In this document: positions 33,857 to 46,290 of the stretch, piece after piece
Numbering within the stretch: position 1 is the first letter of the stretch
Layout: each line of letters begins with the position of its first letter
From: Timema cristinae
Lineage: Eukaryota; Arthropoda; Insecta; Phasmatodea; Timematidae
Length of the DNA: 64,000 bases
NCBI GenBank assembly: GCA_039000515.1
Contig: JBCFYV010000012.1
Coordinates: 14,148,790 to 14,212,789, forward strand
Direction of reading: 5' to 3'
Notes under the pieces: model-generated
Told to the model about the DNA's origin: nothing
Seen by the model: only the letters and a program-made list of their open reading frames with translations
The model's database searches: none
Translations under genes and position numbers: made by a program

Positions 33857-34339
33857 TTCTTAGAAGTTCTTAACTTTCCCTCTGTGCAAAATAGGGATAT
33901 ACTTTTTCATAGTTAATCCTTCCACTGTTAACTAGGATAGGTAGTATGAGGTGGTGGTACTCTTACAAGAAGCCATGTAATGAAGGTATTTAAAAATTAA
34001 TAATATATTGATTACTTATGTTTGGAGATGTTTTAGTTCTTATCGTTTCTAAAATAAAAAGACCCCAGTCTTCTTGGTACTTAGCAATCTTAATGTTAAC
34101 GACCAGTCGGATTGCCCATTATATCTCTGCTAACACAGACTTAACGGCCCTTTCTTCTTCAGTTTTTATGCTCCTTTTAACAATTCCTATCATGACGGTC
34201 GAATGCCACCGTTAATGCTGCTAATACATGCTTAACCGAGATATCAAGGCGTGAGGAATAACATTAGAAAAGTTTGGATCTGTTTTATTGGCAGATATTT
34301 AATGCGAGTTTTTTTTATCGCTAAGTTACATCAACATAC
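33857..34339. other. Non-coding DNA
   Basis: No gene or repeat was recognised. The 65-residue frame at 34018-34215 is Leu/Ser/Thr-rich and unsupported. Confidence 0.45.
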
Positions 34340-34344
34340 CGGTA

Positions 34345-34560
34345 CCCACTCCAATGGACACGCGGACTAGTTATCAAGCTCATTTATTCTGGTTCACAGA
34401 TCATGGGGAGCTTGAGGTTTGAATACTGGCTAGGTGTACTGGTGGTTGGTGGGTTTTAATAAAAATTGTTTATCACCCTTATTCCATTAGAGTTTGAGTA
34501 AATTTCCTCTTTCTATAACCATATTATTAATGTAATTAACTGCTCAGACGAATAATAAGT
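34345..34560 (+). mobile_element. tRNA-like SINE remnant (family 3-like head)
   Basis: TGGACACGCGGACTAGTTAT and ATGGGGAGCTTGAGGTTTGA, then ATACTGGCTAGGTGTACTGG, follow the order of the family 3 head, but the tail is not recognisable. Confidence 0.4.
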
Positions 34561-34752
34561 CACGATGCAAAAAAAAGGGGGGGTGGCAGAACATGACTAA
34601 CAATCTAGGTCATCCATGATACACACTTAGCTTATTGATTCAGACATTTAAACAACCACATACATGATATATTTTCTGTTTTACCACGTCATAGCTTTCA
34701 ATGTGAGTTTCTTAGCCTCTATTCAAACTTTGATGGTATATTTACCCTTTTT

Positions 34753-35000
34753 TTAGCACTGCGTATTACTATCCGTTTGGGTCATACACATTTATACCAA
34801 TTATATTAGTGATTTTAGGGATTAAGAAGGTTATATTTAGAGGAAGTGTACCCGTATATTGAGGATGGAGAGTGGAAAACAATTTGGGAAAATGCACCCT
34901 CATTACACCCGACAGAGATTTGAAGCTATATATTCCCGTAATTGTTAGTCTAGTCTACTGCGAGAATATCGTCGTAGACCAATCTACCACCTAAATGTGC
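34753..35000 (-). mobile_element. SINE family 3 copy
   Basis: TAGCACTGCGTATTACTATC tail, GGGATTAAGAAGGTTATATT body, ACACCCGACAGAGATTTGAA, GTTAGTCTAGTCTACTGCGA and a degraded head end (CTACCACCTAAATGTGC). Confidence 0.88.
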
Positions 35001-35929
35001 TAAACAAAGACCTGTATATGTTAGTGTATATTAGCTCGTCTTGATTAAACTAAAGAGCACAATCATACATATATACTCATATAATCTATAATTTATGACA
35101 AGATCCTTAAAAATCTATTGCCATTAAACAACCCCTTGGTAAGTTTTTGTTAGAAAAACTATTATTTTGATAATTTTCTGATATAAATTTTGAACCTAAT
35201 ACAATTTAGCAATTTTTTTTATTTAAATTTTTTGGGAATGAGTTATCAATAGACTGCTATTATAAAAAAAATTCTCCCTTGAAAACTTTGCAGAGACCCT
35301 AGTGTTATTTTTTTATGTTAAAACTTACTCCAGATATCAATTTAAGCAAATGCATTAAAAGCCATTTAAATTAGAAAAATTAATTTAAAAAAATGATTAC
35401 AAGCAAACATCCCCTAATTTGAGGATTAAAATAAAGAAGAATCTAGGTTACAACAAAGAACATTTAAAAATCAAATTAAAATAAAATCATTTGACCATTT
35501 CAGCTGTAGGCCAAGGGAGAGACAGACTTACGGATAAAATGTAGATTTAATGACCAATATTTTTCGTGGTCCGGGCACACACAAATCGTCAAGTACATGA
35601 TAATCAGTTGATTATAAGTCTGGTACAATACTTTCTTTAAATCAAAAAGTAGTGAGAAAATACTGGATTTTATTAAAATGCAAAATTTAAACAACTCAGT
35701 GTCTGACTACTTGAGTAAAATATTTACGGGAATATATATATATATAAATGATTATAAAATAATAAGCAAGCTTCGTTTGAACTTAATTATATCATTAATT
35801 TCATTTGAGTTATTTCTCGAAGCAAAATATAGCTTTAGTTGAAATGCTAGAATGTTTGCCGTTTAATGTTGAGTACTTTTAAAGTTTGTGGTGCCGAGCG
35901 GATTAATTTCTGGTTCCATACTTACAACC
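35001..35929. other. AT-rich non-coding DNA
   Basis: It holds a (TA)n run near 35733 and nothing else recognisable. Confidence 0.55.
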
Positions 35930-36290
35930 CCTTCCATCGTTCAGATCCTATCCGAACTACCCCTTCACCCCCTTCACCCCAAACCCTGTTAGCCGGCTCC
36001 ATCCTATTCTTCCAATGACCGATTTCGATGGGGCAGACTGCCAAAAACTCTCTTTACTTTTAGGAGGCCATTCCTCTTTTCCCTTCCCTTTTTTTTTTGT
36101 TTGGAAGGTAGAAGGGGTGGTAATGGGGATGGGTATGTGATGGTCGTCCGAATCATCTCCTTTCTATGACATAGGTCTCAAGTCAGACAGGGCTAGGTGC
36201 CACCAAACCCTCCCCCGTTCCATCTACAAGCTTCCCTTCCCTAACTAACCCCTCCGCCTCCTAGACCCAGTGGCTTGTCGCTTGAACTCG
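35930..36290. other. GC-elevated, pyrimidine-rich block
   Basis: It has clusters of CCCCTTCACCCCCTTCACCC and CCTCCCCCGTTCC on the plus strand, with one purine-rich reversal (GGAAGGTAGAAGGGGTGG). It has no open frame of note. It resembles blocks at 3.3 and 55.6 kb in composition. Confidence 0.45.
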
Positions 36291-36439
36291 CTGGTTCGTT
36301 TATACTTATGTAACTTTGTGGAAGCTTGCCAATGCTTACCAATCTTTCACCCACACCCACATTTGTTTAAAAAAATTGTAAATGAATAGATATGAATATG
36401 GGGACAGGAGCCATTTAATTGTAACTTTAAAATATATTT

Positions 36440-36718
36440 TGTTAGTTTTGTTGGAGACCTTAGAGCCTGATTCAATCACTGCAGTGTCTAAGATATAACT
36501 CTTGCAATATTCTATACGGCCAATTACTGGGAGATAGGGATAGAATCCTGGTAGCCTGTACTGAGGGTGGTTTTTGTTTTTGATAAAGAGTTTTCTCCTC
36601 ACCTTTTATGAAAATGCAGGTACACTTATTTTAATTCAACAGCTCTCTTCCATAATGCATTAATGCACTAGTTCATAAATGTCTTAACCGAACGGGTAGT
36701 AAGAGGCGTTGCTAAAAA
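36440..36718 (+). mobile_element. SINE family 3, diverged plus-strand copy
   Basis: The head is decayed (ACTGGGAGATAGGGATAGAA, TCCTGGTAGCCTGTACTGAG). The 3' end, ACCGAACGGGTAGTAAGAGG followed by CGTTGCTAAAAATT, is a clear family tail. The 88-residue minus-strand frame at 36336-36602 runs through it. Confidence 0.75.
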
Positions 36719-38472
36719 TTAAAAATCTTTATAACTTAAATTTAAAAGTGAATAATAAGATCCGTAACTTAACACTATTTATAATAAGACAAAAATTAAC
36801 TGCCAAAATAAATAAAAAAATTCCTTCTTTATAAATGTTTGGTTTAATCTTATACACATAGTAATCTAAACAAATGAATATTTTTCCTGGATCATTGTGT
36901 CATTTGAGGAGATACTTTAAAAATTAGAAACAATGTTTAGTTCAAATTACACTATGTCCATGAAAATAACATGACAACGATCCGGATTATTATAAGTATA
37001 AAATTAAACCATAATTACGTATCTAGAATCATTTTATTAATTAAATTTAATTATAACTAATATTCTGCTATCAAAATCTGTAAGAATACAGACCTTAACT
37101 TTTATTCCCCTTCACCCAAAAATGGTAAATTTTATTTTGTATCGATCAATGAAAATGTTATATAAATTTACGAGTATATTTAATTTTCCTTCCTGACTCC
37201 AACACGAGAGGGCTGAGTTTGAATCTTTTAGAATCCCATCAACAACAGGGTGGCGGACTAGTGGGTTGTAACTGTATTGTGAACGGAGGCGATTACCAAT
37301 TTATTTAAGTTAATGCTTATACAACTCTCGCCTTTTTGCGTAAACCTTTCGAAGCCATGGACTAGCTCGTAAGTTCACATATTTGTTTATATTGAAAGAG
37401 TCTTTCACCAGAAAAAATACATGCTGGAGACCTCATAAAATTCCTTATGCTAATTTTATGAAAACTCAATAGTGACGGTTAAATTTTATAAACGAACAAA
37501 ATATAAATCCAATGAAAAGCTCGCGTACTTTGGCTACGCATTTGGCAAATGTCCTTTATTTAGATTTTAAAAAATGGCTATCCTAATTACTGTTGCTAGT
37601 TATGAAAGGGAACACAAAAATAGAATATTCCCAAATTGTCTTTTGGAGATTGAGATAACTACTGCAGATACCAAGGGCTCCGTGAAACACATTTCTAAAA
37701 GTGCTGGCCTAATCAACGTACAACTTCTAGCTCTTCAGTAATAAAACAAATAATTGTGATATCGCAAAGTTTGACCGATCATTCTAAATTTGAATAAAGT
37801 TCAGCGGTAAGCTCAACAAATGCACGAAAAGATAAATAAAGCGTTATTAATATTCATGAAATCAGGTCAAAATATGAAATAATTTGTTTAAAATAAAAAT
37901 AAAAATAATCGAACCATATTTTACATAGCAAATTAATCGCTTACCTTCGGGGTAAGTATATCTGCCACAGGGAAACGAATGTATAGAGCTAATATAGGGA
38001 GCAAACTAAGGGAGCATATGTTTATATAGAATAAGAAGCAAGAAAAAGTAATTATATGAATCAAGTCAAAGTTTGTAAGGTGCACATTTTATAGTGACTG
38101 TGTAAACTCGTTAGAGGAAGAGGGGAATTACTATCAGTATAAAAACAAGAGTCCTCACAGGGTGAACTGCTCATTTTCTTCCCCTCTCTTTCTATTTCGT
38201 ACATTGATATCTAAGAGTGATAACGATTGGACTGCTTAGGTGCATCAAGTTGAGATTCAACCCACTTCACAAAATAGCATTGAAATCTGCATAATAGGAA
38301 ACGTTGTTAAGACGTGATTACAAAATAAAGGTCAAGACAAAGGCGTATCCAGGAATAAGGAGGCCTTTGTTATCCAATCAATGAAGAATTTGGATTCTTA
38401 ATTAGAAGTGGCTTAATAGGATTATGGTGGGAAAAGCCATTTATAAAATAGAAACATATTTACTGCAGTTAA
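36719..38472. other. AT-rich non-coding DNA
   Basis: A weak tRNA-like word (GGGCTGAGTTTGAATC) lies at 37211. No gene was seen. Confidence 0.5.
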
Positions 38473-38483
38473 TATCGATAATA

Positions 38484-38742
38484 ACCGCATCGGTGGCCAC
38501 GTGTTCTAACGCGCTAATCTCGTGTTGGACTAGACTGTCGAAGACTGAGAGACCGGGGTTTAATTCCAGTCGGTTGCGCTGAGGGTAGATTTTCATAAAT
38601 GGTTTTCCCTTCTCCCTCCACTTAATTGTGGGTTCATTACTTCTAAATTAACTCTTCCTAATCCCTAATCCATTAGTGTAAGTATTACATAGGTGTATAA
38701 CCTGAACAGGTAGTAAGATGCAGTGTTAAAAAAATATATATC
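38484..38742 (+). mobile_element. SINE family 3, full-length copy with target-site duplication
   Basis: The head ACCGCATCGGTGGCCACGTG has an A-box-like GTGTTCTAACGCG and a long variable arm (GACTAGACTGTCGAAGACTG). The B box is GGGGTTTAATTCC. The 3' end is ACCTGAACAGGTAGTAAGAT plus an A-rich tail. TATCGATAATA flanks it at 38473-38483 and 38743-38753. The extra arm is typical of Leu/Ser-class tRNAs. Confidence 0.94.
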
Positions 38743-38754
38743 TATCGATAATAG

Positions 38755-38850
38755 TTTACTATAAAATTACTGTTAGTTTATAAATATTGGTAATATATCT
38801 CAAATTTGATAGTTGAATATCACGTAGCTTGATGTATGAATATATTATAT
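38755..38850 (+). repeat. Short dispersed repeat R1, long copy
   Basis: TTACTATAAAATTACTGTTA to GCTTGATGTATGAATATATT aligns over about 90 bases with the copy at 42.46-42.57 kb. It directly follows a SINE target site. Confidence 0.6.
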
Positions 38851-40285
38851 TAAATATTTTATTTTTTTCCCGCGTTTAGGTACCCTGTTGAATTGTGCAC
38901 AAATATCATATTAGTTTTAGGGACATATTAATTTGTAGCTGTCAGATACGCTCCTTCCTACGAGAAAGAAACCTACGACAAGTAAAAGGTATGTGTTGGT
39001 TATCAATAACCTTTGGAAGAGGAACGTTAGATGGTGCACTTCCCTTAAACTGCCTTGCTTATCCCCATATCCTAGATAAAGTTATTATTAATGGTTATAT
39101 TAAGCCCATCATTTTTGTAAAAGTGTTTTTGAGTTTTATAACATAAAAAATACCGAACCATTGTATTTTATTTTTTTATTGGTACGTTCCTAATAAAAAT
39201 GTGTATAATATTGTTGAATGAAAGGATGATAAGGGTATTTTAAAGTAATTAAACCCATATTTGTATTCAGAGATTAGAAAGAAACATTTATTTAAAATCA
39301 CATTAAGAAACGTAATTGGTTCACCAAGTCGTCTCCTTGAGAGAAAATGGAGTAGCGCACTTTGGAAAAAAACATCCCTGTACTAACAAATAAATGGGCT
39401 TCAAACCCTTCACCAAAATAGCTAATTGCACTGGCACCAAACCAACGATGATGATGGGAGGTTTGGTTTAAAATTTCTGTTAGATGTACAGACGTGTTTT
39501 TTTTCTAAATAAATGGTTTGACACACTCTCTTTCATCACGCAAATTTGAGTACAACTCTTCTATATTAATTCTTGCCCATCCCTAACTGACCGGGATAAT
39601 TATGCAGTTAATTCTAAAGAGAAGTAAGATATGGAGTACCAAATATCTGTTTGTACTTTCGGACAAGAAATATTAAGCGTATGTCAAGACCCTTCAGGTG
39701 ATTCCCCCCCGATCCCCGCATATTCCACCCCCTCATTTCACTTATGAGCTATTACGGTTTATGATATATTCTTTCATAGTTCCCTGTATCATGTTAACAA
39801 TTGAATGCCAACTTATTGAAATGCTGAATAATGTTCATGTCTTCCAATTGAAAACTCACCATTTAATCTTCTGACTGATTTAAATGATGTAAATTCAACC
39901 ATTTTTTTTTCAAACTAGCATAGTTATTAACGGCTTCATATAAAAAGTAGGAATCATAAATGTGGTCTATAGAAATGGCATCCAAAGTAGCGTGAAAATT
40001 GTGTCATAAAAGTAATGAGTCACATAATTTATTTCTGGCAGGGGTGTATTTTCTTCCATTTTGTGTTTTTTACATCTATGTCCATGGTAATTAATGTTGT
40101 ATTGAATTAAAAATCACCTTCCTTATCCCATGCCCTCCAAACAATTTATGTTGCTGATATCAACTATGGTTGCAGAGATAAATAAATATCATACACTTTT
40201 ACTAATAATAAGGGAGCATTAATATTAATAATACATTACAAACGAGCTATTTCCAGAGTTTATTGAACGATAACTTTGGACACAC
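38851..40285. other. Non-coding DNA with a faint SINE family 3 remnant at 39405-39640
   Basis: The remnant has GATGATGGGAGGTTTGGTTT, TAGATGTACAGACGTG and GTACAACTCTTC, then AGAAGTAAGATATGGAGTAC, in family 3 order, at low similarity. Nothing else was recognised. Confidence 0.4.
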
Positions 40286-40289
40286 TCGT

Positions 40290-40490
40290 GATATTCTGCC
40301 CCCTTGTCCCTTTGTAATATTTTTCCCTCCCCTAAAAACCATTTCACCTTCCACCCTTCCTTTGTGTCCCTACAGTCCGCCCTTATTGATTACCACTTGG
40401 AAGGGGGGTTGGCGGGTAGGGAAGTACAATAGGGGAAAGGGGGTGTCCACCTCAGTTTCGTGTCACTTGCAATGCTTGGAAAAGTAGCGT
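40290..40490. other. GC-elevated block with adjacent pyrimidine and purine runs
   Basis: CCCCCTTGTCCCTTTG and CCACCCTTCCTTTGTGTCCC are followed by GGAAGGGGGGTTGGCGGGTA and GGGGAAAGGGGGTG. No domain is seen in the 74-residue frame across it. Confidence 0.4.
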
Positions 40491-41886
40491 GCTTAAAATA
40501 TAGACACGGCATTTGAAAAATACGTATGTGTGTCTGTGTGTATTTGTTTGGTTCGTCAAGACTCCTTCATTTTTTTTGTTTTTACTAACTTGTAACGATG
40601 TCGCAACGATTGCTAACAATACTATGTGGATTTCTGTTCATTTATTGGATAGTTTACAAAATATAGCATCTTATATTTTTGAAAGCCTGATGTAAGTGTA
40701 TTTTGGAAGTAATTTGATGGATAAATTATAACTATTGTCTACATGACTACCTGTTGGAATTGCATAATAAATACGAACAAGGGCCTGGATGATTCATTTA
40801 AATCAATGTGATAATGTATTATTATTTTTGGTGCACGATTTTGGTTAAATGTGTTTAATGTATTTAGATATGGTGACCAAATATATAAACATTTTATGTC
40901 TAGTGAGATTCTTGTACAAGGAATCGTATCATACAATTACAAATTTACTAAAACATATTCAATATATTTATACGTGGTTTCATGTGATTTAAAGCTTTCA
41001 CTTTTGAAATCTACTATCAATAACTATTAATTAACACTAATTATACACTAAAATGTTATTGATATTTAACATAAAAACAAACTTTAATTTCTAATATCAC
41101 CTTCATATCTCAATCAATGGGTTTTGTTTGAGTAACGCAATCAATTAGTTTTTAGGTATCCCAATCAATAGGTTTTTGAGTATTATTTAGGTCCTGACCG
41201 AACGTAAATTTATTTTAGTATCAGAAACTCAGCCTATATAAAAAAATATTTCTCAGCTATACATATTTGTAAATTTTTAAATGATAGTACTCAAAATAAT
41301 TAATTTTATTTTTTAAAACAAAACAAAATTTGTTTGTTATTGAACATTTGTGAAATTTGATATTTTGGACTAATTCCAAGTGGTAAACTATTTTATAATA
41401 ATTTTTTTCTGAACTATATTATACTCAGTTTCTCTATATGAAAATTTATGACACGTTAAGTCGTTTCTCTTTTTAGCAAAACTTGACTTGGCGCGTATAA
41501 TCACTTAATTTTATAACTAAACATATTGTCACCTTTATGTAATTGAAAAACCAATCCATTTTATATAGTTACGGAAGTTTTGAGATGAATGTTAGTTGCT
41601 CCAATAAATTTACAACGTTTCATACAGAGAATGAATTTTTCTAAATGGTTTTTCACCTTCATCCACAAAATGCTGGTGCATTTCTTTTGAATGACTCCTT
41701 CCTCGACACTACTCCAATGATTTAATTATGTTAATAGCCCAAAAGATTAACAACATTTGATGCGGACATACAATTACAATGTATCTACAACTTTTCCTTT
41801 GTTTTTTCTCTCTATTAATTTAACGTCAATATTATATTTCTCGGTAATGACTAGATTTAGTTTAATAATACTAAAAGTAAATTTTT
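40491..41886. other. AT-rich non-coding DNA
   Basis: I see no gene. TCAATCAATGGGTTTTGTTT and CAATCAATAGGTTTTTGAGT near 41110-41180 are a local imperfect duplication. Confidence 0.5.
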
Positions 41887-41887
41887 T

Positions 41888-42130
41888 TAGCACTGGTTCT
41901 TTAGATTCATTCGGATTGGATGCATGTATACTAATTACGTTAATGTGTTGTAAATAGTAAAGTTGAGTTTAGAGAAATTGTATCTATATTTACATGGAAG
42001 GATAGTGGAAAACTATTTAGGATAATCACCCTGAGTGCACCTGAACGGGATTCAAACCCATATTTCACCGTTATTGGCAGTCTAATCTATTGTGATAGTG
42101 ACACCTTAAGCCATTTCACCACCGAAGAGG
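41888..42130 (-). mobile_element. SINE family 3 copy
   Basis: Tail TAGCACTGGTTCTTTAGATT, body TATTTACATGGAAGGATAGTGG, CACCCTGAGTGCACCTGAAC, B box GGGATTCAAACCC, variable arm GGCAGTCTAATCTATTG and head end CACCACCGAAGAGG. Confidence 0.87.
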
Positions 42131-42234
42131 TTTTATTTAAATATCCAATCATCTAAGATTATTAATACAATCAAACGGATCTATTTTCTGGATTTCAACT
42201 AACTCTATTAGCTTAGACTATACTACAGAAGTAT

Positions 42235-42400
42235 CCTCATTGGTGGTCATGCATACTAAGACGTCAACTTCGTTTGGTCTGTTGGTAATGGAGAGGTCAG
42301 GAGATTAATTCTGATTTGATATACTGAGAGTGTTTTTTCTTCACTTTTTTTCCACTATCCCTCAACACAAATGGGGCAGAATATTTCCTAATTCCATGGT
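42235..42400 (+). mobile_element. SINE family 3, degraded plus-strand copy
   Basis: GGTCTGTTGGTAATGGAGAG, ATATACTGAGAGTGTTTTTT and CACTATCCCTCAACACAAAT follow family order from variable arm to body. The tail is not preserved. Confidence 0.5.
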
Positions 42401-42454
42401 AAAATTCTGGTAAAAAGAGATTTCATAAAATAAATTTATCCGTTTCGTTTAACA

Positions 42455-42570
42455 TTGGTAATACGTTACTATAGTATTACTGTTATTTTATAGGTATCAA
42501 TAGTATATATTCAAAGTGACAATTATAGATCACATGACTTATTGTATGAATACATGAAAGTCGATAGAGT
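42455..42570 (+). repeat. Short dispersed repeat R1, long copy
   Basis: TTACTATAGTATTACTGTTA to ATCACATGACTTATTGTATG aligns with 38755-38850. Confidence 0.6.
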
Positions 42571-44155
42571 AGCTTATCTAGCTGACAGTTAAGGATCTTA
42601 TTTAGAAAATGTAACTGTAATCTAATCATTCCTACCTTCTTAGTGTGTAATTTAATGCGAATATTCCAGCCGGGTAGTAAGGCAGAGACCAGAGTCAATC
42701 CATACATATGACACCCTCTCCCCTTTCCCCCAATCTAGTTATTGTTATTGTTATTTTACTGATCTCCCTATTTACCATTCAACTTAACCACTTGTAGGCG
42801 AGAATATTTTTCACCCTGTTCCTGAAATGCATGTAAATGTATTTATAAACTCGACCCCAAATTCAAGGCTGACTCTATCAGCATCCATATTAATTATTCA
42901 TTAGGAAATTATTTTAATGTGTGTTTCAGCCTCAACTATAATAATTGAACCCGTGCCTTATGTTCTAATTGGGTTGACGAGGAAGTTCTCAACCTTACTC
43001 ATGACAAGTACGATGATAACCAACATATCCTTCTCACTATTTTATCTCTCTCTCTCTTAAACACATGGCTATATTATATAGTATGTTTCTCTAGGGTTAG
43101 CCCACTAATATTCTTATATATCCCACATTGATGTGTACACGGAATGAGGTGTCAATATTCTGTTATGCTTTGCTGGTGTTAGGAAGATTAGGGTACAAAT
43201 ACTGACAGGGTGTAAACAGGTGTTTTTTTCCCATAAGCTCACTCTAGAATGAGAATTATTATGATTTTATGAATCTATATATAGCACCTTGGCCGGGAAT
43301 TCAGAATAGGTGGAGCAATAGGGGTTATCTTGGTAAATAAATAAAGTAACATTGCCTCAGTCCATTCCAGAAACAACGAACCTATAAGGAAACCTGCACC
43401 CGCTTAATCTGGATGTGTCATTAATTAGGATTATGTCACACTCTGTCTAGAACGAGCATATTATGTTCTACTACTCGGTGTTGTCTCTACAATCAGTAAA
43501 CTCAAAACAATAAATTTCAATCAAAGATACATTTCTAATCTATATTTACGATGATCAATTCGGACATATCAATAAAACTAACAAGTATAGTGAGGTTTTG
43601 AAAGAAACAAATTAATTCTAAATAGTATATTATATACTAAAAATGATATAAAATCAAACCATAGGGATACAAAAAAAATGTTTATTAATATATAATACTT
43701 AACACATAAGTTAATTTTAAATCTTCTAAACTGTTTATAAATTAAAAATCGTTTTACTTTAACATATTATACATATTTAATTTTTTACAACTCCTGTTCA
43801 TGTTTATCTAAACTAAATGTTAGCCTTATATTTTAGTTAATTTACCTAAACAATTGTATAAAGCATTAAATAGTAATTTTAACTCCACAATTATTTGAAG
43901 TACTTGACGAATGAGATAACATTTTAAAGAGTTGATGGCAATGCATGACTATTGTTGATATTTAAAGTTAAAGCAAATCACCCTAGAACATTTAATCCTA
44001 AACATATTGAGATAAATAGCTCAAATTTATGCTTAGCTAATATTTTAATAATCCCCTCACTAATAAGATAAATTTAATGCTTTCTGGATTTAATCGGCTT
44101 ATGGTGTATTGGAGATTCTTATTTTTTTAAATAATTTAGTGATTTCATTTTTACT
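42571..44155. other. AT-rich non-coding DNA
   Basis: It has a C/T-rich patch at 42710-42735 and (CT)n near 43048. A possible SINE remnant with GATTAGGGTACAAATACTGA lies near 43185. No gene was seen. Confidence 0.45.
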
Positions 44156-44159
44156 TTCT

Positions 44160-44945
44160 CACTATCTCACAGGTAGAGAAAGTATTGTGAGCGTCAAAAA
44201 AATTGAACTCATGATTTTGATCAATTTTGACGTTTCATGAACTTGATATCTAAGATTTTATAGGGTTGCCCAGAGGGATTTTTGGAATTAGATATCTAAC
44301 CCTAAAATTAAGTGTAGTTTACCAATGGACGAAAAGATTAAAAGTCAATTTTATAAAAATCGACTCAAACGATTTTGATTAAATCTTATTTCTAAGCATC
44401 TATATATATTACAAACAAAATGGCTACCCTAAATTTTTGGTCAAAATGACTTTAAGAGTTCCAGTCAAAAGCGTTAATTCTCATTTTCCATCATATTTTT
44501 GTAACTATTTGACATATGAAATTACTTATCATAGAAAATATGTAGGTATATTTATATTTAAAAATTGTTTATTTGAAGCATAATATTATAAAACCAATAT
44601 TTATCAAGCTATACGCAAATATATCTAACCCGAGATGTTAGTTGATGTATATGTTTCATGACCCCACTTTCCCCCCTAATCCACAAACACTAAAAAGTGG
44701 TTTTTGCAATGTCCTACGTATACGTGTCTGTCCAAACCTAAAATTAAGAGCAATTTACTAAAGGGTGAAAAGAGAAAGGATCGATTTTCTCAAAATCGGC
44801 TCTAACGATTTTAATTAAAATTCGTATCTATTCGTTGATTAAGATTACAAATAAAATGTATATTTTCATTTTTACATAAAAATAAATTTAGGAGTACTTT
44901 TTAGAAGCGTAAATTTCCGTATATCCCTAACTATTTGAGATACTA
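44160..44945 (+). repeat. Imperfect tandem duplication, period about 436 bp
   Basis: CCTAAAATTAAGTGTAGTTT at 44301 and CCTAAAATTAAGAGCAATTT at 44737 begin two parallel segments. Each continues with ATCG(A/G)CTC(A/T)AACGATTTT, an AT-rich stretch and ATTACAAA(C/T)AAAATG. The left flank (CACAGGTAGAGAAAGTATTG, GAGCGTCAAAAAAATTGAAC) looks like the end of a repeat unit of unknown class. No coding capacity is visible. Confidence 0.6.
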
Positions 44946-45099
44946 AATGACTTATTGGAAACTCGTAGTACTAGAGCGAGAAGGTCCGTGCGGAATTCCA
45001 TTCCATTTGATTTTAAAAGTTATTTACGTTATATTTTGTAGGACTTATCTATTTGCTTTATTTTTAAATTATATACTAGTATATATGTATTTTCTCTTA

Positions 45100-46290
45100 A
45101 TATTAAATACTTTGCCTGGGAGAAATATTTTAGGGTAAAAGGATTAAAAAGCTAAAAAGGTGTAATAAATACCAAAAATACAAAAATACTAAAATGTAAG
45201 TCCAAAAACAATATAAAAGGGTGAAAAGGATATAATTGTAAATAGGACTACAGGAGTAAAAACCGCAATAAAGTAAAAAAGGGCCAAAAGGTTACTTTAG
45301 AGTGAAAAGATTTTCAAAGCTACAAAGTTAATCAAATAAATGATATTTTTAGTATGTTGTTTATCCCATTAACCCCATTAACACATTTAACCCCACTTAC
45401 CCTTTTCACCCAATACAATATTTCTGCCACGTTAACCCCTTTACCCTTTATGAAAATTTCTACTATTTTTTGGCCTTTTAACTTTTAAACCTTATTTTCT
45501 TTTATCCCTATAAACATTTATACCCTTTTAATATTAATTGATTTATATTTCGCCCTATTGAATATTTTGTCCTTTTTAGCCTTTTTATTATTTTACTTAT
45601 TTTACCCTTTTTTCCACTTTTCTCTTCCGTACTACACCCATTCCCATTATTGCCTTTTTTACTCTCTTAGATTTTGAATACGTTTAATCCAATTTACACG
45701 TTTTCGTTTTATTCACCCCACTTACCATTTTTTCAAATAGTTTTATTATTTTTAATTTCTAACCTTTTCACCCTTTTTGCTCTTTTTATACCTTTTAACA
45801 CTAAGTATCAGGCTTAGCCTGGGTGATATATTTAAGGATAAATATTTGTATGAAATGAAGAGAAAAGATATAAAGGGGAATCGGGTGAAAATGGTCAAAG
45901 TAAATCTAGTCGAAATTTGTTATAAAAGGGGTAAAAAGGTAAGTAGGCATTCTTTTATCGTTTAAATGGTTAAAATGGTAAGCCGAACAAAGAGGGCAAT
46001 AAGGGAAAAAAGGAAGAGAGGAGGAAAACTGCAAAATGGAAAAAATAAAATCAAAAAGACCAAAAATATTAAAAAGGTCGAGCATGAAAAAAGGGTAGAG
46101 AGAGCAAAAGGTTAAGAAAGGATAATCATGGTAAAAGAGAAAAAAGTTAATTTAATATAATTTTAAAACTGTACAAAAGTAAAAGGTGCCGAAAAGGTTA
46201 AAAGGGCCAGAAAAGGTACAAAGGTGCAGAAGCTTCAAAGGTTAGAAAGGCTAGGTGTTAAAAATTTATAAAGGGGTAATACTGAATCTA
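45100..46290. repeat. Purine/pyrimidine strand-switching block with AAAAGGGT words
   Basis: 45100-45320 is purine-rich on the plus strand (GGGTGAAAAGG). 45345-45800 is pyrimidine-rich (CCCCACTTACCCTTTTCACC). 45820-46290 is purine-rich again (AAAAGGTACAAAGG, AAAAGGGTAGAGAG). The word (A)AAAGGGTAAAA and its complement recur at irregular spacing, so this is a degenerate simple-repeat field that changes strand twice. The frames within it are low-complexity. Confidence 0.65.

Noticed and set aside
45777..45965. 62-residue Lys-rich protein
   Set aside because: It sits in the AAAAGGG low-complexity block and has no domain.
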